Shown here one piece after another: positions 50,452 through 57,842 of a stretch of 64,000 nucleotides of DNA (position 1 is its first letter; each line of letters starts with the position of its first letter). A program made the translations under genes and the position numbers. Where the stretch lies: the NCBI GenBank assembly GCA_016290875.1, contig JAEEVL010000005.1, positions 1 through 64,000 of the forward strand, given 5' to 3'. The notes below the pieces were generated by a model. That model was not told the DNA's origin. It saw nothing but the letters and a program-made list of their open reading frames with translations, and searched no databases. The stretch is from Ruminococcus sp. (GTDB taxonomy: Bacteria; Bacillota; Clostridia; Oscillospirales; Ruminococcaceae).

Positions 50452-53049
50452 TCAATTTGCGGATAATTCGCCGTTTTCATCGACATCTATCTCTATCGTG
50501 TCACCTGAGGACAGGTCGCTGGAGATGATCTTTTTTGCAACGAGAGTCTCGACCTTGCTCTGTATAAATCTTCTGAGCGGACGCGCACCGAAGTTAGGAT
50601 CGTAACCGCAGTCAACAATGAGTGACTTAGCCGCATCGCTTACGCTGAGGCGGAGGTGCTTGTCGGAGAGACGTCTGCGGAGGTCATCGAGCATAAGGTC
50701 AACGATGTGGAGGATGTTTTCCTTGGTGAGCGGCTTGTAGAAGATGATCTCATCGAGACGGTTGAGAAACTCCGGTCTGAACTGCTGTTTGAGCAGAGCG
50801 TGAACCTCGTCGCGTGCCTGCTGGGTGATATTGCCCTCGGAGTCAATACCGTCGAGTATGCAGTGTGAACCGAGATTTGATGTGAGTATGATGATAGTGT
50901 TCTTGAAGTCAACTGTGCGGCCCTGAGAGTCTGTTATACGGCCGTCGTCGAGAACCTGGAGCAGTACGTTGAATACATCCGGGTGAGCCTTCTCGACCTC
51001 GTCAAAGAGGATAACGGAGTAAGGCTTTCTGCGGACGGCTTCTGTGAGCTGACCGCCCTCGTCGTAGCCGACATATCCGGGAGGCGCTCCGATGAGTCTG
51101 CTGACGCTGTGCTTCTCCATGTATTCGCTCATATCTATGCGGACGATGTTCTTTTCATCGTCAAAGAGAGTTTCAGAGAGAGCCTTGGCAAGCTCTGTTT
51201 TGCCGACGCCGGTAGGTCCGAGGAAGAGGAACGAACCGATAGGTCTGTCGGGATCCTGAATGCCTGCACGGGAGCGGAGAATAGCTTCGCTGACTCTTGT
51301 AACAGCTTCGTCCTGACCGATAACGCGCTTATGGAGTATATTCTCGAGGTTGAGTATCTTTTCTTTTTCGCCCTCCATGAGCTTTGCAACCGGGATACCT
51401 GTCCAGCGGCAGACTATCTTTGCGACTTCCTCTTCTGTGACCTTGTCACGGAGCAGACGGTCATCGCCGATATCCTGTTCAGCCTTGTGTTCGAGATCTT
51501 CGAGCTGTTTCTTCAGAGCGGGAAGTCTTCCGTATTTGAGTTCAGCCGCCTTGTTGAGGTCGTACTCACGTTCAGCCTTGTCTATCTCGCCGCTGAGACG
51601 TTCTATCTCTTCACGGAGCTTCTGTACAGCTGTGATGTCAGTCTTTTCGTTCTCCCACTTAGCCTTCATCGCATTGAACTTGTCACGGAGTTCGGACAGC
51701 TCCTGCTGTATTTCTGAAAGGTGCTCCTGAGAGATGTTGTCGCTTTCTTTTTTGAGAGCGGCTTCTTCGATCTCGAGCTGAACTATCTTGCGTGATATCT
51801 CGTCCATTTCGGTCGGCATAGAGTCCATTTCCGTACGAATCGTAGCGCAGGCTTCGTCTATGAGGTCGATAGCCTTATCCGGCAGGAAGCGGTCTGAGAT
51901 GTATCTGTTGGAGAGGACGGCAGCTGATATGAGTGCATTGTCCTGTATCTTTACGCCGTGGAACACTTCGTAGCGCTCTTTCAGACCTCTCAGGATAGAG
52001 ATAGTGTCCTCAACTGTCGGTTCGTCAACAAGTACAGGCTGGAAACGTCTTTCGAGCGCAGGATCCTTTTCTATGTACTGTCTGTACTCATTGAGTGTAG
52101 TTGCACCGATACAATGCAGCTCACCTCTTGCGAGCATCGGCTTGAGGAGATTGCCTGCGTCCATAGCACCGTCAGTCTTGCCGGCACCGACGATAGTGTG
52201 GAGCTCGTCTATGAAGAGGATTATCTGACCGTTGCTGTTCTTTATCTCGTTGAGAACGGCTTTGAGACGTTCCTCGAATTCACCGCGGTACTTAGCACCT
52301 GCAACGAGAGCGCCGAGGTCGAGAGAGAATATCTTTCTGTCCTTCAGGCTGTCGGGAACGTCACCGGCAACGATACGCAGAGCGAGTCCTTCAGCAATGG
52401 CAGTCTTGCCGACACCGGGTTCACCGATGAGAACAGGGTTGTTCTTGGTCTTACGTGAGAGTATGCGGATAACATTACGTATCTCGCTGTCACGTCCGAT
52501 GACTGGATCGAGCTTGTTGCGCTGAGCGAGTCCGACGAGTTCCTGACCGTACTTTGCAAGAACATCGTAAGTCTCCTCGGGATTTTCACTTGTGACTCTT
52601 GTATTGCCGCGAACGCTCATCAGAGCACTCAGAAATGCGTCCTGAGTGATGTTGAAGGCTTTGAGGAGTGATTCTACGTCCTTGTCCTTGCAGGCGATGA
52701 GAGCGAGGAAAACGTGCTCTACGGAAACGAATTCGTCCTTCATATTTGAAGCGATCTGCTCTGCGGTCATTAGAGCGCGGTCAGCGTTTCCGGAGAGACC
52801 AACCTGAGAGCTTCTTCCGCTGCCGGTGACTTTGGGCAGAGCGCCGATGCGCTTGTCAGTCTCGGCTGAGAGCATTTCAGTATCAATATTCATCTTTTTC
52901 AGGAGCTGCGGGATAAGACCGTTCTCCTGAGCGAGAAGACCGGCGAAGATATGCACCGGTTCAACTATCTGATTTGAGTTCATCACCGCGATATTCTGAG
53001 CCTTTACGACAGCGGCGATAGTTTTCTGTGTGTATTTTTCAGAATTCAT
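50452..53049 (-). CDS. clpB: Disaggregase ClpB
   Basis: ClpB is an AAA+ hexamer that pulls proteins out of aggregates with DnaK. The 865-residue product has the N-domain repeats (about 1-145), the first ATPase site GEPGVGKT, the long coiled-coil middle domain (about 405-525) and the second ATPase site GPTGVGKT, with FIDELHT and LFDEVEKAH as Walker B motifs. No LGF/IGF loop for ClpP binding is apparent, in line with ClpB rather than ClpC. It is the second gene of a unit whose first gene encodes a ribbon-helix-helix protein. AGGAGG lies before ATG 53049. Confidence 0.97.
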   Translation of the reverse strand: MNSEKYTQKTIAAVVKAQNIAVMNSNQIVEPVHIFAGLLAQENGLIPQLLKKMNIDTEMLSAETDKRIGALPKVTGSGRSSQVGLSGNADRALMTAEQIASNMKDEFVSVEHVFLALIACKDKDVESLLKAFNITQDAFLSALMSVRGNTRVTSENPEETYDVLAKYGQELVGLAQRNKLDPVIGRDSEIRNVIRILSRKTKNNPVLIGEPGVGKTAIAEGLALRIVAGDVPDSLKDRKIFSLDLGALVAGAKYRGEFEERLKAVLNEIKNSNGQIILFIDELHTIVGAGKTDGAMDAGNLLKPMLARGELHCIGATTLNEYRQYIEKDPALERRFQPVLVDEPTVEDTISILRGLKERYEVFHGVKIQDNALISAAVLSNRYISDRFLPDKAIDLIDEACATIRTEMDSMPTEMDEISRKIVQLEIEEAALKKESDNISQEHLSEIQQELSELRDKFNAMKAKWENEKTDITAVQKLREEIERLSGEIDKAEREYDLNKAAELKYGRLPALKKQLEDLEHKAEQDIGDDRLLRDKVTEEEVAKIVCRWTGIPVAKLMEGEKEKILNLENILHKRVIGQDEAVTRVSEAILRSRAGIQDPDRPIGSFLFLGPTGVGKTELAKALSETLFDDEKNIVRIDMSEYMEKHSVSRLIGAPPGYVGYDEGGQLTEAVRRKPYSVILFDEVEKAHPDVFNVLLQVLDDGRITDSQGRTVDFKNTIIILTSNLGSHCILDGIDSEGNITQQARDEVHALLKQQFRPEFLNRLDEIIFYKPLTKENILHIVDLMLDDLRRRLSDKHLRLSVSDAAKSLIVDCGYDPNFGARPLRRFIQSKVETLVAKKIISSDLSSGDTIEIDVDENGELSAN

Positions 53050-53101
53050 AATTATCCTCCTTTATGTCATAGGTCGATGTGCGTGTTATGGAACGGAACG
53101 G

Positions 53102-53743
53102 CTACAAAATGAACTCCTCGAGCAGCTTTGTATAATCACGGGAAAGCTGCGGTGCGTACTCTGCGAAGTTCTGCGGAGCGGCGAAGTAAGTCTGTATCGA
53201 CGTGTTAAGGTCGTTGAGGTAGCGGCTTATAGCCTGACCTGTCTCTTCCTCGCTGAGACCGCAGTTAATAAGTTTACGCGAGAAGCTTCCGCTGCCAAGC
53301 GAGAAAACGTAATCGGGACAGCCATGAGCGGCAAGGGCATTTGCTTCAAGCTCAACACGGTATGCGAAGAAATTTCCGAACATATCTATAAGCTGAGCGC
53401 TCTGCGTTCGTATCTGCACCCTGAGAGTGCCGAGATATTCGTTTGGTGAGCGTTCGAGCTCGACCTTATAGTTTATAGTAGGGCGGTATTTGAAGTCGAG
53501 TGCTGTACGCAGAGTCATCAGCGAAGCCGAGCGCTGCTGCTGTATGCTGAATGAATTGCTTATGAGGTCTGAGACTGAGCCGAAGATCTCGCGCATACGC
53601 ATTTCGGGGGTAACGCAGGAGAGATGCTGTGCGAGTATCTGATTTATAAGATTGGAACGGCTTGTGCCGCGCTTGTAGGCCTCACGGTCAACAGCACGTA
53701 TGACGTCGTCCATGAGGACGAGACTGTATACACTTTTCTTCAT
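53102..53743 (-). CDS. Ribbon-helix-helix protein upstream of clpB
   Basis: A 213-residue protein. The first 45 residues (KKSVYSLVLMDDVIRAVDREAYKRGTSRSNLINQILAQHL) form a CopG/Arc-type ribbon-helix-helix DNA-binding unit. The remaining 165 residues (from about MREIFGSVSDLI to the end) are not recognised and may sense stress or oligomerise. It lies 52 bases before clpB, with a GGAGGTGAT ribosome site and a perfect-consensus promoter. No CIRCE or CtsR site is present, so it is a candidate regulator of clpB; that is inference. Confidence 0.8.
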   Translation of the reverse strand: MKKSVYSLVLMDDVIRAVDREAYKRGTSRSNLINQILAQHLSCVTPEMRMREIFGSVSDLISNSFSIQQQRSASLMTLRTALDFKYRPTINYKVELERSPNEYLGTLRVQIRTQSAQLIDMFGNFFAYRVELEANALAAHGCPDYVFSLGSGSFSRKLINCGLSEEETGQAISRYLNDLNTSIQTYFAAPQNFAEYAPQLSRDYTKLLEEFIL

Positions 53744-53773
53744 AGAATATCACCTCCGGTGTTCTTTGGATAT

Positions 53774-53802
53774 ATTATAGCACTGCTTATAGAATTTGTC
53801 AA
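53774..53802 (-). promoter_or_regulatory. Perfect-consensus promoter of the RHH-clpB unit
   Basis: On the minus strand TTGACA (53802-53797), 17 bases, TATAAT (53779-53774). Confidence 0.9.
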
Positions 53803-53839
53803 GCGGATTATATAATTTTGTTTGCAACTTTTTGAGAGC

Positions 53840-53868
53840 AAAAAAAGTCCTTCCCGATTGGGAAGGAG
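53840..53868 (-). terminator. Intrinsic terminator of the small RNA
   Basis: On the minus strand TCCTTCCC pairs with GGGAAGGA (plus-strand arms 48-55 and 60-67 after 53800), followed by C and T7. It cannot serve the lipoprotein gene at 54340, which has its own terminator. Confidence 0.85.
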
Positions 53869-54090
53869 TCGGCGACTCAAACGGTAAAACCGCTTAGCAC
53901 TGTGAGTCATCCGTCAATACAAGTTAAAAGAAGTTATTGAGAATAGAAAACATGAAAAAATTACAAATGAAAGGGGTTAGTTTTAAGTATTGACAAAAAC
54001 TATTTCTGTGGCTTGCAATGAATTAATATTCAGTATCAAGAACATGAGAGGGGAGGGTACTTGATACTGAATACCAATATCTTCATCGCT
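53840..54090 (-). ncRNA. Candidate small RNA, about 250 nt
   Basis: A complete transcription unit without a convincing gene. It has a promoter at 54125-54097 (minus) and a terminator at 53868-53840. Near the 5' end a perfect 14-bp hairpin (plus-strand arms 54027-54040 and 54060-54073) exposes a 19-base loop that reads CCCTCCCCTCTC in the RNA, suited to pair with ribosome sites. Near the 3' end GACTC/GAGTC and CGGT/ACCG pairings precede the terminator. The only small frame (16 codons, from an ATG about 5 bases after the start) has no ribosome site. I do not recognise 6S, SRP, tmRNA or RNase P RNA. Confidence 0.6.
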
Positions 54091-54096
54091 GTATAT

Positions 54097-54125
54097 ATTA
54101 TATTGCATAGTAGAGAGATTGACAA
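54097..54125 (-). promoter_or_regulatory. Promoter of the small RNA
   Basis: On the minus strand TTGTCA (54125-54120), exactly 17 bases, TATAAT (54102-54097). Confidence 0.75.
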
Positions 54126-54282
54126 TATATATTTGCAAACAAAACTGCATAATAGTGTACTTTTGAATGAAATATGAGCAATTTTATTGTCAACTTTTTG
54201 TAAATAAGTTATAGCATATTGCAAATTAATAATTTAGAAATATAGGCTATACAAATATTGCGGTGCAATTTGAAAGTTGACC
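54126..54282. other. AT-rich gap without a recognised feature
   Basis: Between the small-RNA promoter and the terminator of the lipoprotein gene I see only AT-rich sequence with a motif AAATATTGCGG near 54253 that recurs in other gaps. A weak plus-strand promoter-like match (TTGTCA at 54187, TATAGC at 54210) leads nowhere. Confidence 0.5.
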
Positions 54283-54315
54283 AAAAATTGCTCCGCTGTA
54301 AAATACAGCGGAGCA
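54283..54315 (-). terminator. Intrinsic terminator of the VTC-DUF4956-lipoprotein operon
   Basis: TGCTCCGCTGTA (54289-54300) pairs perfectly with TACAGCGGAGCA (54304-54315). On the minus strand an ATTTTTGG tail follows. Confidence 0.95.
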
Positions 54316-54339
54316 GCTATTATCGTATTATCTTATATC

Positions 54340-55797
54340 TTAAAGAGAGAAAAGATTTTTACCGGATTCAACTGTGAAGTCTCCCTTACGGTCTGAACCG
54401 GCATTGATAGTAAACTTGGTTCCTTCTGCAAGCTCGGGAGAGAGCATGAGCACACAGCGGAAATCGTTCGAGGGAGTGAATGAAGCGGCTTCCTTTCCGT
54501 TGAGTGAGAGCTTGACAGCTGTGCCGCCTGAGACTGTTCCGCCCAAGTCTGTGATAATGTAAGGCTTTGCAGATTTTGAAAGCGCTGATACCTGGTTGCC
54601 TGCCGCAAAGAGATAGCCGTCAGTGTAGTTGAACGGGCCTGCTGCATAAATGGAGCTCTTTTCATCCTTCTTGCCGCCGCAGATGTAAGATGTACCGCCG
54701 TTCACGTTGATAGAACCCTTTGACTTGAGACCGTTAGTGCTGCCGTTTACTGTCAGAGTACCGCCGTTGATGGTTATGTCGTCGTTGGCACAGATGCCTG
54801 ACTTAGCGGCTTTGATGTTGCAGATACTGTTATCGAAGATAACGTCGTCATCGCTGGTGATACCGTGAGCGTTGCCTGCGTTGATGTTGAGTGTACCGTT
54901 GCCCTTGATGCGGAGCGTGTCGTTGGAGAAGATAACACCGTCGTTGACTTTGCTCTTGGTGACGTCAGCGAGGTTGTTCACAGAGCCTTCCTTGACCTTT
55001 ATAGTACACTTCTTAGCTTCGTCAACGTATATTGCCGGGCCGTATGTGCAGGTCAGGTCCACGCCGTTGAGGATGATAGTTACTTTTTCCTCTGAGGCTG
55101 TGCTTACGTAGATCTGACCGTCGGAGACTTTCCCTGTGAAGATATAGTCACCGCCGGATGTGATTTTTACAGTAGAACCGTCCACAACGGCATTCTCGCC
55201 GCTTATGGAAGGCTTGGAGCCGAGCTTTATCTCAGCTGTGTAGGACTTTTCTTCTTCCTCAGGCTCCTGATTCTGTGCTGAACCGCTGCCGGAGTTTCCA
55301 CCGGCTGTTGTAGTTTTCTGAGGAGTTGGATCGTTCTTCTTGTCGGAGCCGCTCGGGGTGCTGTTTCCGCCGCCTGAAGCCGGAGTCTGCTGTGGAGTAT
55401 CAGAGCTTCCTGAACCGCCGTCTGAGCTTCCGCCTGAACCGTTATCGTCCTGCTGACCTGTCTGATCGCTGGAACTGCCTCCGCCGCCGTTTGATGAAGG
55501 AGTATTGCCGCCTGCGGTAGTTGTCTTCTGTGCAGGAGTGCCGTCGGCGTTTGTTGCAGCCTGTGATGAAGCTTCGGAAGTCTTTTCCTTTGAAGCAGAG
55601 GAGGATTTCTGCGTGGAAGCCTCAGAAGCACTCTGAGCTGCCTGCGATGAATCCTCTCCTACGGGAGAGAAAGCGTCCGAAACGCCTGCGGGGGCGGTTG
55701 ATGTTGAAGAACTGTCTTCAACGTCCCTGCCGCATGAAAAAGCTGTTGCCATGAGGGTAAATGCTGCAGCCGCAGCGAGTATCTTTCTGTGATCCAT
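54340..55797 (-). CDS. Cthe_2159-like carbohydrate-binding lipoprotein
   Basis: A 485-residue lipoprotein (cysteine in TAFSCGRD near residue 22). A long Ser/Gly/Gln/Thr-rich low-complexity stretch (about 30-185) spaces a beta-helix domain (about 190-485) from the membrane. That domain has repeats such as DTLRIKGNGTLNINAGNAHGITSDDDV and DDITINGGTLTVNGSTNGLKSKGSINVNGG, typical of the Cthe_2159 (DUF4353) family, which binds acidic sugars or cellulose in Clostridium thermocellum. Third gene of a unit with VTC and DUF4956 genes. AAGGAG precedes ATG 55797. Confidence 0.85.
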   Translation of the reverse strand: MDHRKILAAAAAFTLMATAFSCGRDVEDSSSTSTAPAGVSDAFSPVGEDSSQAAQSASEASTQKSSSASKEKTSEASSQAATNADGTPAQKTTTAGGNTPSSNGGGGSSSDQTGQQDDNGSGGSSDGGSGSSDTPQQTPASGGGNSTPSGSDKKNDPTPQKTTTAGGNSGSGSAQNQEPEEEEKSYTAEIKLGSKPSISGENAVVDGSTVKITSGGDYIFTGKVSDGQIYVSTASEEKVTIILNGVDLTCTYGPAIYVDEAKKCTIKVKEGSVNNLADVTKSKVNDGVIFSNDTLRIKGNGTLNINAGNAHGITSDDDVIFDNSICNIKAAKSGICANDDITINGGTLTVNGSTNGLKSKGSINVNGGTSYICGGKKDEKSSIYAAGPFNYTDGYLFAAGNQVSALSKSAKPYIITDLGGTVSGGTAVKLSLNGKEAASFTPSNDFRCVLMLSPELAEGTKFTINAGSDRKGDFTVESGKNLFSL

Positions 55798-55897
55798 AAT
55801 GATTCTTCTCCTTCTGTAAAAATCCTGTATATACGGAATTAGCCAGACCAGAATTACTCTGTGTCCGGCTGTCCGCTATATTAAAGAGGTGGTACTA

Positions 55898-56617
55898 TCA
55901 GCTTTCATAGATCTTATCGTCGTATCTGAAGAATACGAGATTGATCGTCATATTTCCATTGAGAGCACGGAGCTCGTCGATGAACTTCTTCTGATCTGTG
56001 CTGTCGTCGATCTCGACGCTGTAGATCAGCTCGAAGAGAGTACCGAAGTTAGTTGTCTTTACTCTTCTGAGCTTGTGGAAAGAAGTATATCTGCTGAGAA
56101 CGGGATCGAAAACGCCCTGATAGTCGAGGTTTTCGGGAATAGTTATTTTGAGAGTCATATGTCTCTTGCTGCTTGCTCCGAAATCAATAACTGAGAGGGC
56201 ATACATTACGATGCCGAGTATAACGAAGAAGCATATAGCAAATCCTACATATCCAACTCCGCAGGCAACACCTGCTGCCATAGCAAAGAAGATGTACGAA
56301 ATATCCTTTGGATCGCCGGCGACGCTTCTGAATCTTACGAGACTGAATGCACCTGCAACACTGAGTGCGCCTGCGAGGGAGTTGATGGTAAGGAGGATTA
56401 TACACACGATAGTCGGGAGCATAGTCATTGTCATGACGTAGCTCTGAGAGTAGCCTTCCTTTTTATGAGAAAGGATATATACCATTGAAATTAAAAATCC
56501 TATGATGAGTGCAGCGAACATACAGATAAAGAAATCCTTGCCTGTGATAGTATCGCTTTTTACAACACCGTCTTCATATTTTGATAAAACATTGCCAAAA
56601 AAACCGTTGGGAAACAT
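55898..56617 (-). CDS. DUF4956 membrane protein
   Basis: A 239-residue protein with about four membrane helices (about 28-150) and a cytoplasmic C-terminal domain. LAGALSVAGAFSLVRFRSVAGDPKDISYIFFAMAAGVACGVG is the most conserved family region. DUF4956 genes commonly sit beside VTC-domain genes and CotH or Cthe_2159-like genes; the function is unknown. The C-terminal domain (MTLKITIPENLDYQGVF ... INLVFFRYDD) looks ferredoxin-like or ACT-like. It starts 3 bases after the upstream stop codon, so translation is coupled. Confidence 0.88.
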   Translation of the reverse strand: MFPNGFFGNVLSKYEDGVVKSDTITGKDFFICMFAALIIGFLISMVYILSHKKEGYSQSYVMTMTMLPTIVCIILLTINSLAGALSVAGAFSLVRFRSVAGDPKDISYIFFAMAAGVACGVGYVGFAICFFVILGIVMYALSVIDFGASSKRHMTLKITIPENLDYQGVFDPVLSRYTSFHKLRRVKTTNFGTLFELIYSVEIDDSTDQKKFIDELRALNGNMTINLVFFRYDDKIYES

Positions 56618-56619
56618 TA

Positions 56620-57411
56620 TTATACACTCCTGTTCATTATTGCCGGATTATGGATCATTGATATTCCTGAGATGTAGATATGTTTTTCGTCCTTGACCTG
56701 TTCCTTGACGAAATTCTGATAAGCTCTTCCGTACTTTGAGAAGCTGGTCTTGAAGATGCCGAGCTCTGAGAGCTTCTTAACGAGCCATTCAGGCATAGCG
56801 TCCGAGACCTTGACTTCCATAAGTCTCTGGTCAGCGCCTATGATATAGTTGCCGTAGCTTTCGTAGCCAAGGCTGAGATCGTAACGTCTTTCAGTGATCT
56901 TACGGTCAAAGGTAAGGCGGAAATCACTGTTCTCCTTACCGAAGAAAGCTTCGCGCTGATAGCTGATGTACTGTTTCGGTGAGATAGGGTAATTGCCGAG
57001 GAATACATCGAGCTCGCGGAATACCTGTTCTGTTATGTACTTATCCATAGCAGGTTTGGTGCGGTCAGCGAAATAAGCATCCGACTCAGCGAGAGTCATA
57101 GCAACTCTGCGCTTGGTAACGATACCGCCGATCTTCTTCTTGATTTCGAGGAAGACTGTATCGTCAGGAGCAGCCGGTGAATAATAGCTGCGCAGTCTGA
57201 TCTTTTCCTTGTAGTAAGGCTTAGAAAGTGATTCTCTGATGAGGTAGTCGTCAGGCGTATCATAGTATATGTTGTAGATACCGTATTCTTTGCCGCCGAC
57301 ACAGAATTTATCGGGTTCCATATACTGGCTGATGACTTCCATGAGTGAGTGATACTGGTGCATGTCAAGCAGGAACTTGATCTCTTTGCGTGCAAAAGTA
57401 TTGATAGCCAT
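56620..57411 (-). CDS. VTC-domain protein, possible polyphosphate polymerase
   Basis: A 263-residue protein with the VTC tunnel fold. Basic and acidic residues expected in the tunnel are seen: RKEIKFLLD, KIRLRSYY, FLEIKKKIGGIVTKRR and LMEVKV. In yeast Vtc4 this domain makes polyphosphate from ATP; in bacteria it occurs with DUF4956 and CotH genes, with unproven activity. The start ATG 57411 follows CGGAGA. An upstream in-frame ATG at 57486 lies within the promoter. It is the first gene of the minus-strand unit. Confidence 0.88.
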   Translation of the reverse strand: MAINTFARKEIKFLLDMHQYHSLMEVISQYMEPDKFCVGGKEYGIYNIYYDTPDDYLIRESLSKPYYKEKIRLRSYYSPAAPDDTVFLEIKKKIGGIVTKRRVAMTLAESDAYFADRTKPAMDKYITEQVFRELDVFLGNYPISPKQYISYQREAFFGKENSDFRLTFDRKITERRYDLSLGYESYGNYIIGADQRLMEVKVSDAMPEWLVKKLSELGIFKTSFSKYGRAYQNFVKEQVKDEKHIYISGISMIHNPAIMNRSV

Positions 57412-57471
57412 GTTTTTCTCCGAAGTGCCTAAACCCCGGAGGTTCACGCTCCTTTCGTTTAATTTGACTAT

Positions 57472-57504
57472 ATTATAGCCTTCCAATCTTAAAAAAACCT
57501 TAAA
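57472..57504 (-). promoter_or_regulatory. VTC operon promoter with two TTTAAG repeats 11 bp apart
   Basis: On the minus strand TTTAAG (57504-57499), 5 bases, TTTAAG (57493-57488), 10 bases, then TATAAT (57477-57472). There is no good -35, as expected for a promoter needing an activator. The same layout occurs in the divergent promoter at 57752-57784. Confidence 0.7.
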
Positions 57505-57751
57505 TCAACTGTGCAAATATTGCGGAAAATACGAAAGAATTGTTAAAGATAGTGAAAATTGCGGTCAAGTTCCCTTTGCATTACAACAGTATACCAATTA
57601 TAATGAACTGTTATTTTTTATTATAATAGTACAGAGCGTATATTTGTTTCTGCTCTTATAATACTCCTTTTTTTGTCTCCTGTCAAATAATACGGATAAA
57701 ATCCGCAATTAACGACAAGTATTCCGCAATTTCAGATAATTTTTGGTCAAG

Positions 57752-57784
57752 TTTAAGATTATTTTAAGATTATACTATTATACT
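57752..57784 (+). promoter_or_regulatory. Promoter of the N-terminal-dockerin protein with 11-bp tandem repeats
   Basis: Two identical 11-mers TTTAAGATTAT (57752-57762 and 57763-57773) lie head to tail; 10 bases after the second TTTAAG comes TATACT (57779-57784). Repeat phase and distance to the -10 equal those of the facing VTC promoter. 11-bp direct repeats over the -35 are the usual site of OmpR/PhoB-family activators. Confidence 0.7.
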
Positions 57785-57842
57785 GATTACCGTAGAGATC
57801 GAATCCCACCTCTCAGGGGAAAATAAAAAGGAGTAATGTATT

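Larger units (their letters stand above)
57412..57842. other. 431-base divergent regulatory region
   Basis: It holds the two facing promoters with TTTAAG repeats, one more plus-strand promoter (TTGCAT at 57576-57581, 17 bases, TATAAT at 57599-57604), and four copies of ATTGCGG. Two copies are in one direction (57519, 57558) and two inverted (57703, 57724). No gene is present. Confidence 0.6.

Noticed and set aside
53893..53907. TTAGCACT near clpB looks like half of a CIRCE heat-shock element
   Set aside because: The second arm GAGTGCTAA is absent and the site lies inside the small RNA, upstream of the promoter for the clpB unit.
54036..54224. Minus-strand frame of 62 codons in the clpB-lipoprotein gap
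   Set aside because: It has no ribosome site, an unlikely composition and crosses the small-RNA promoter.
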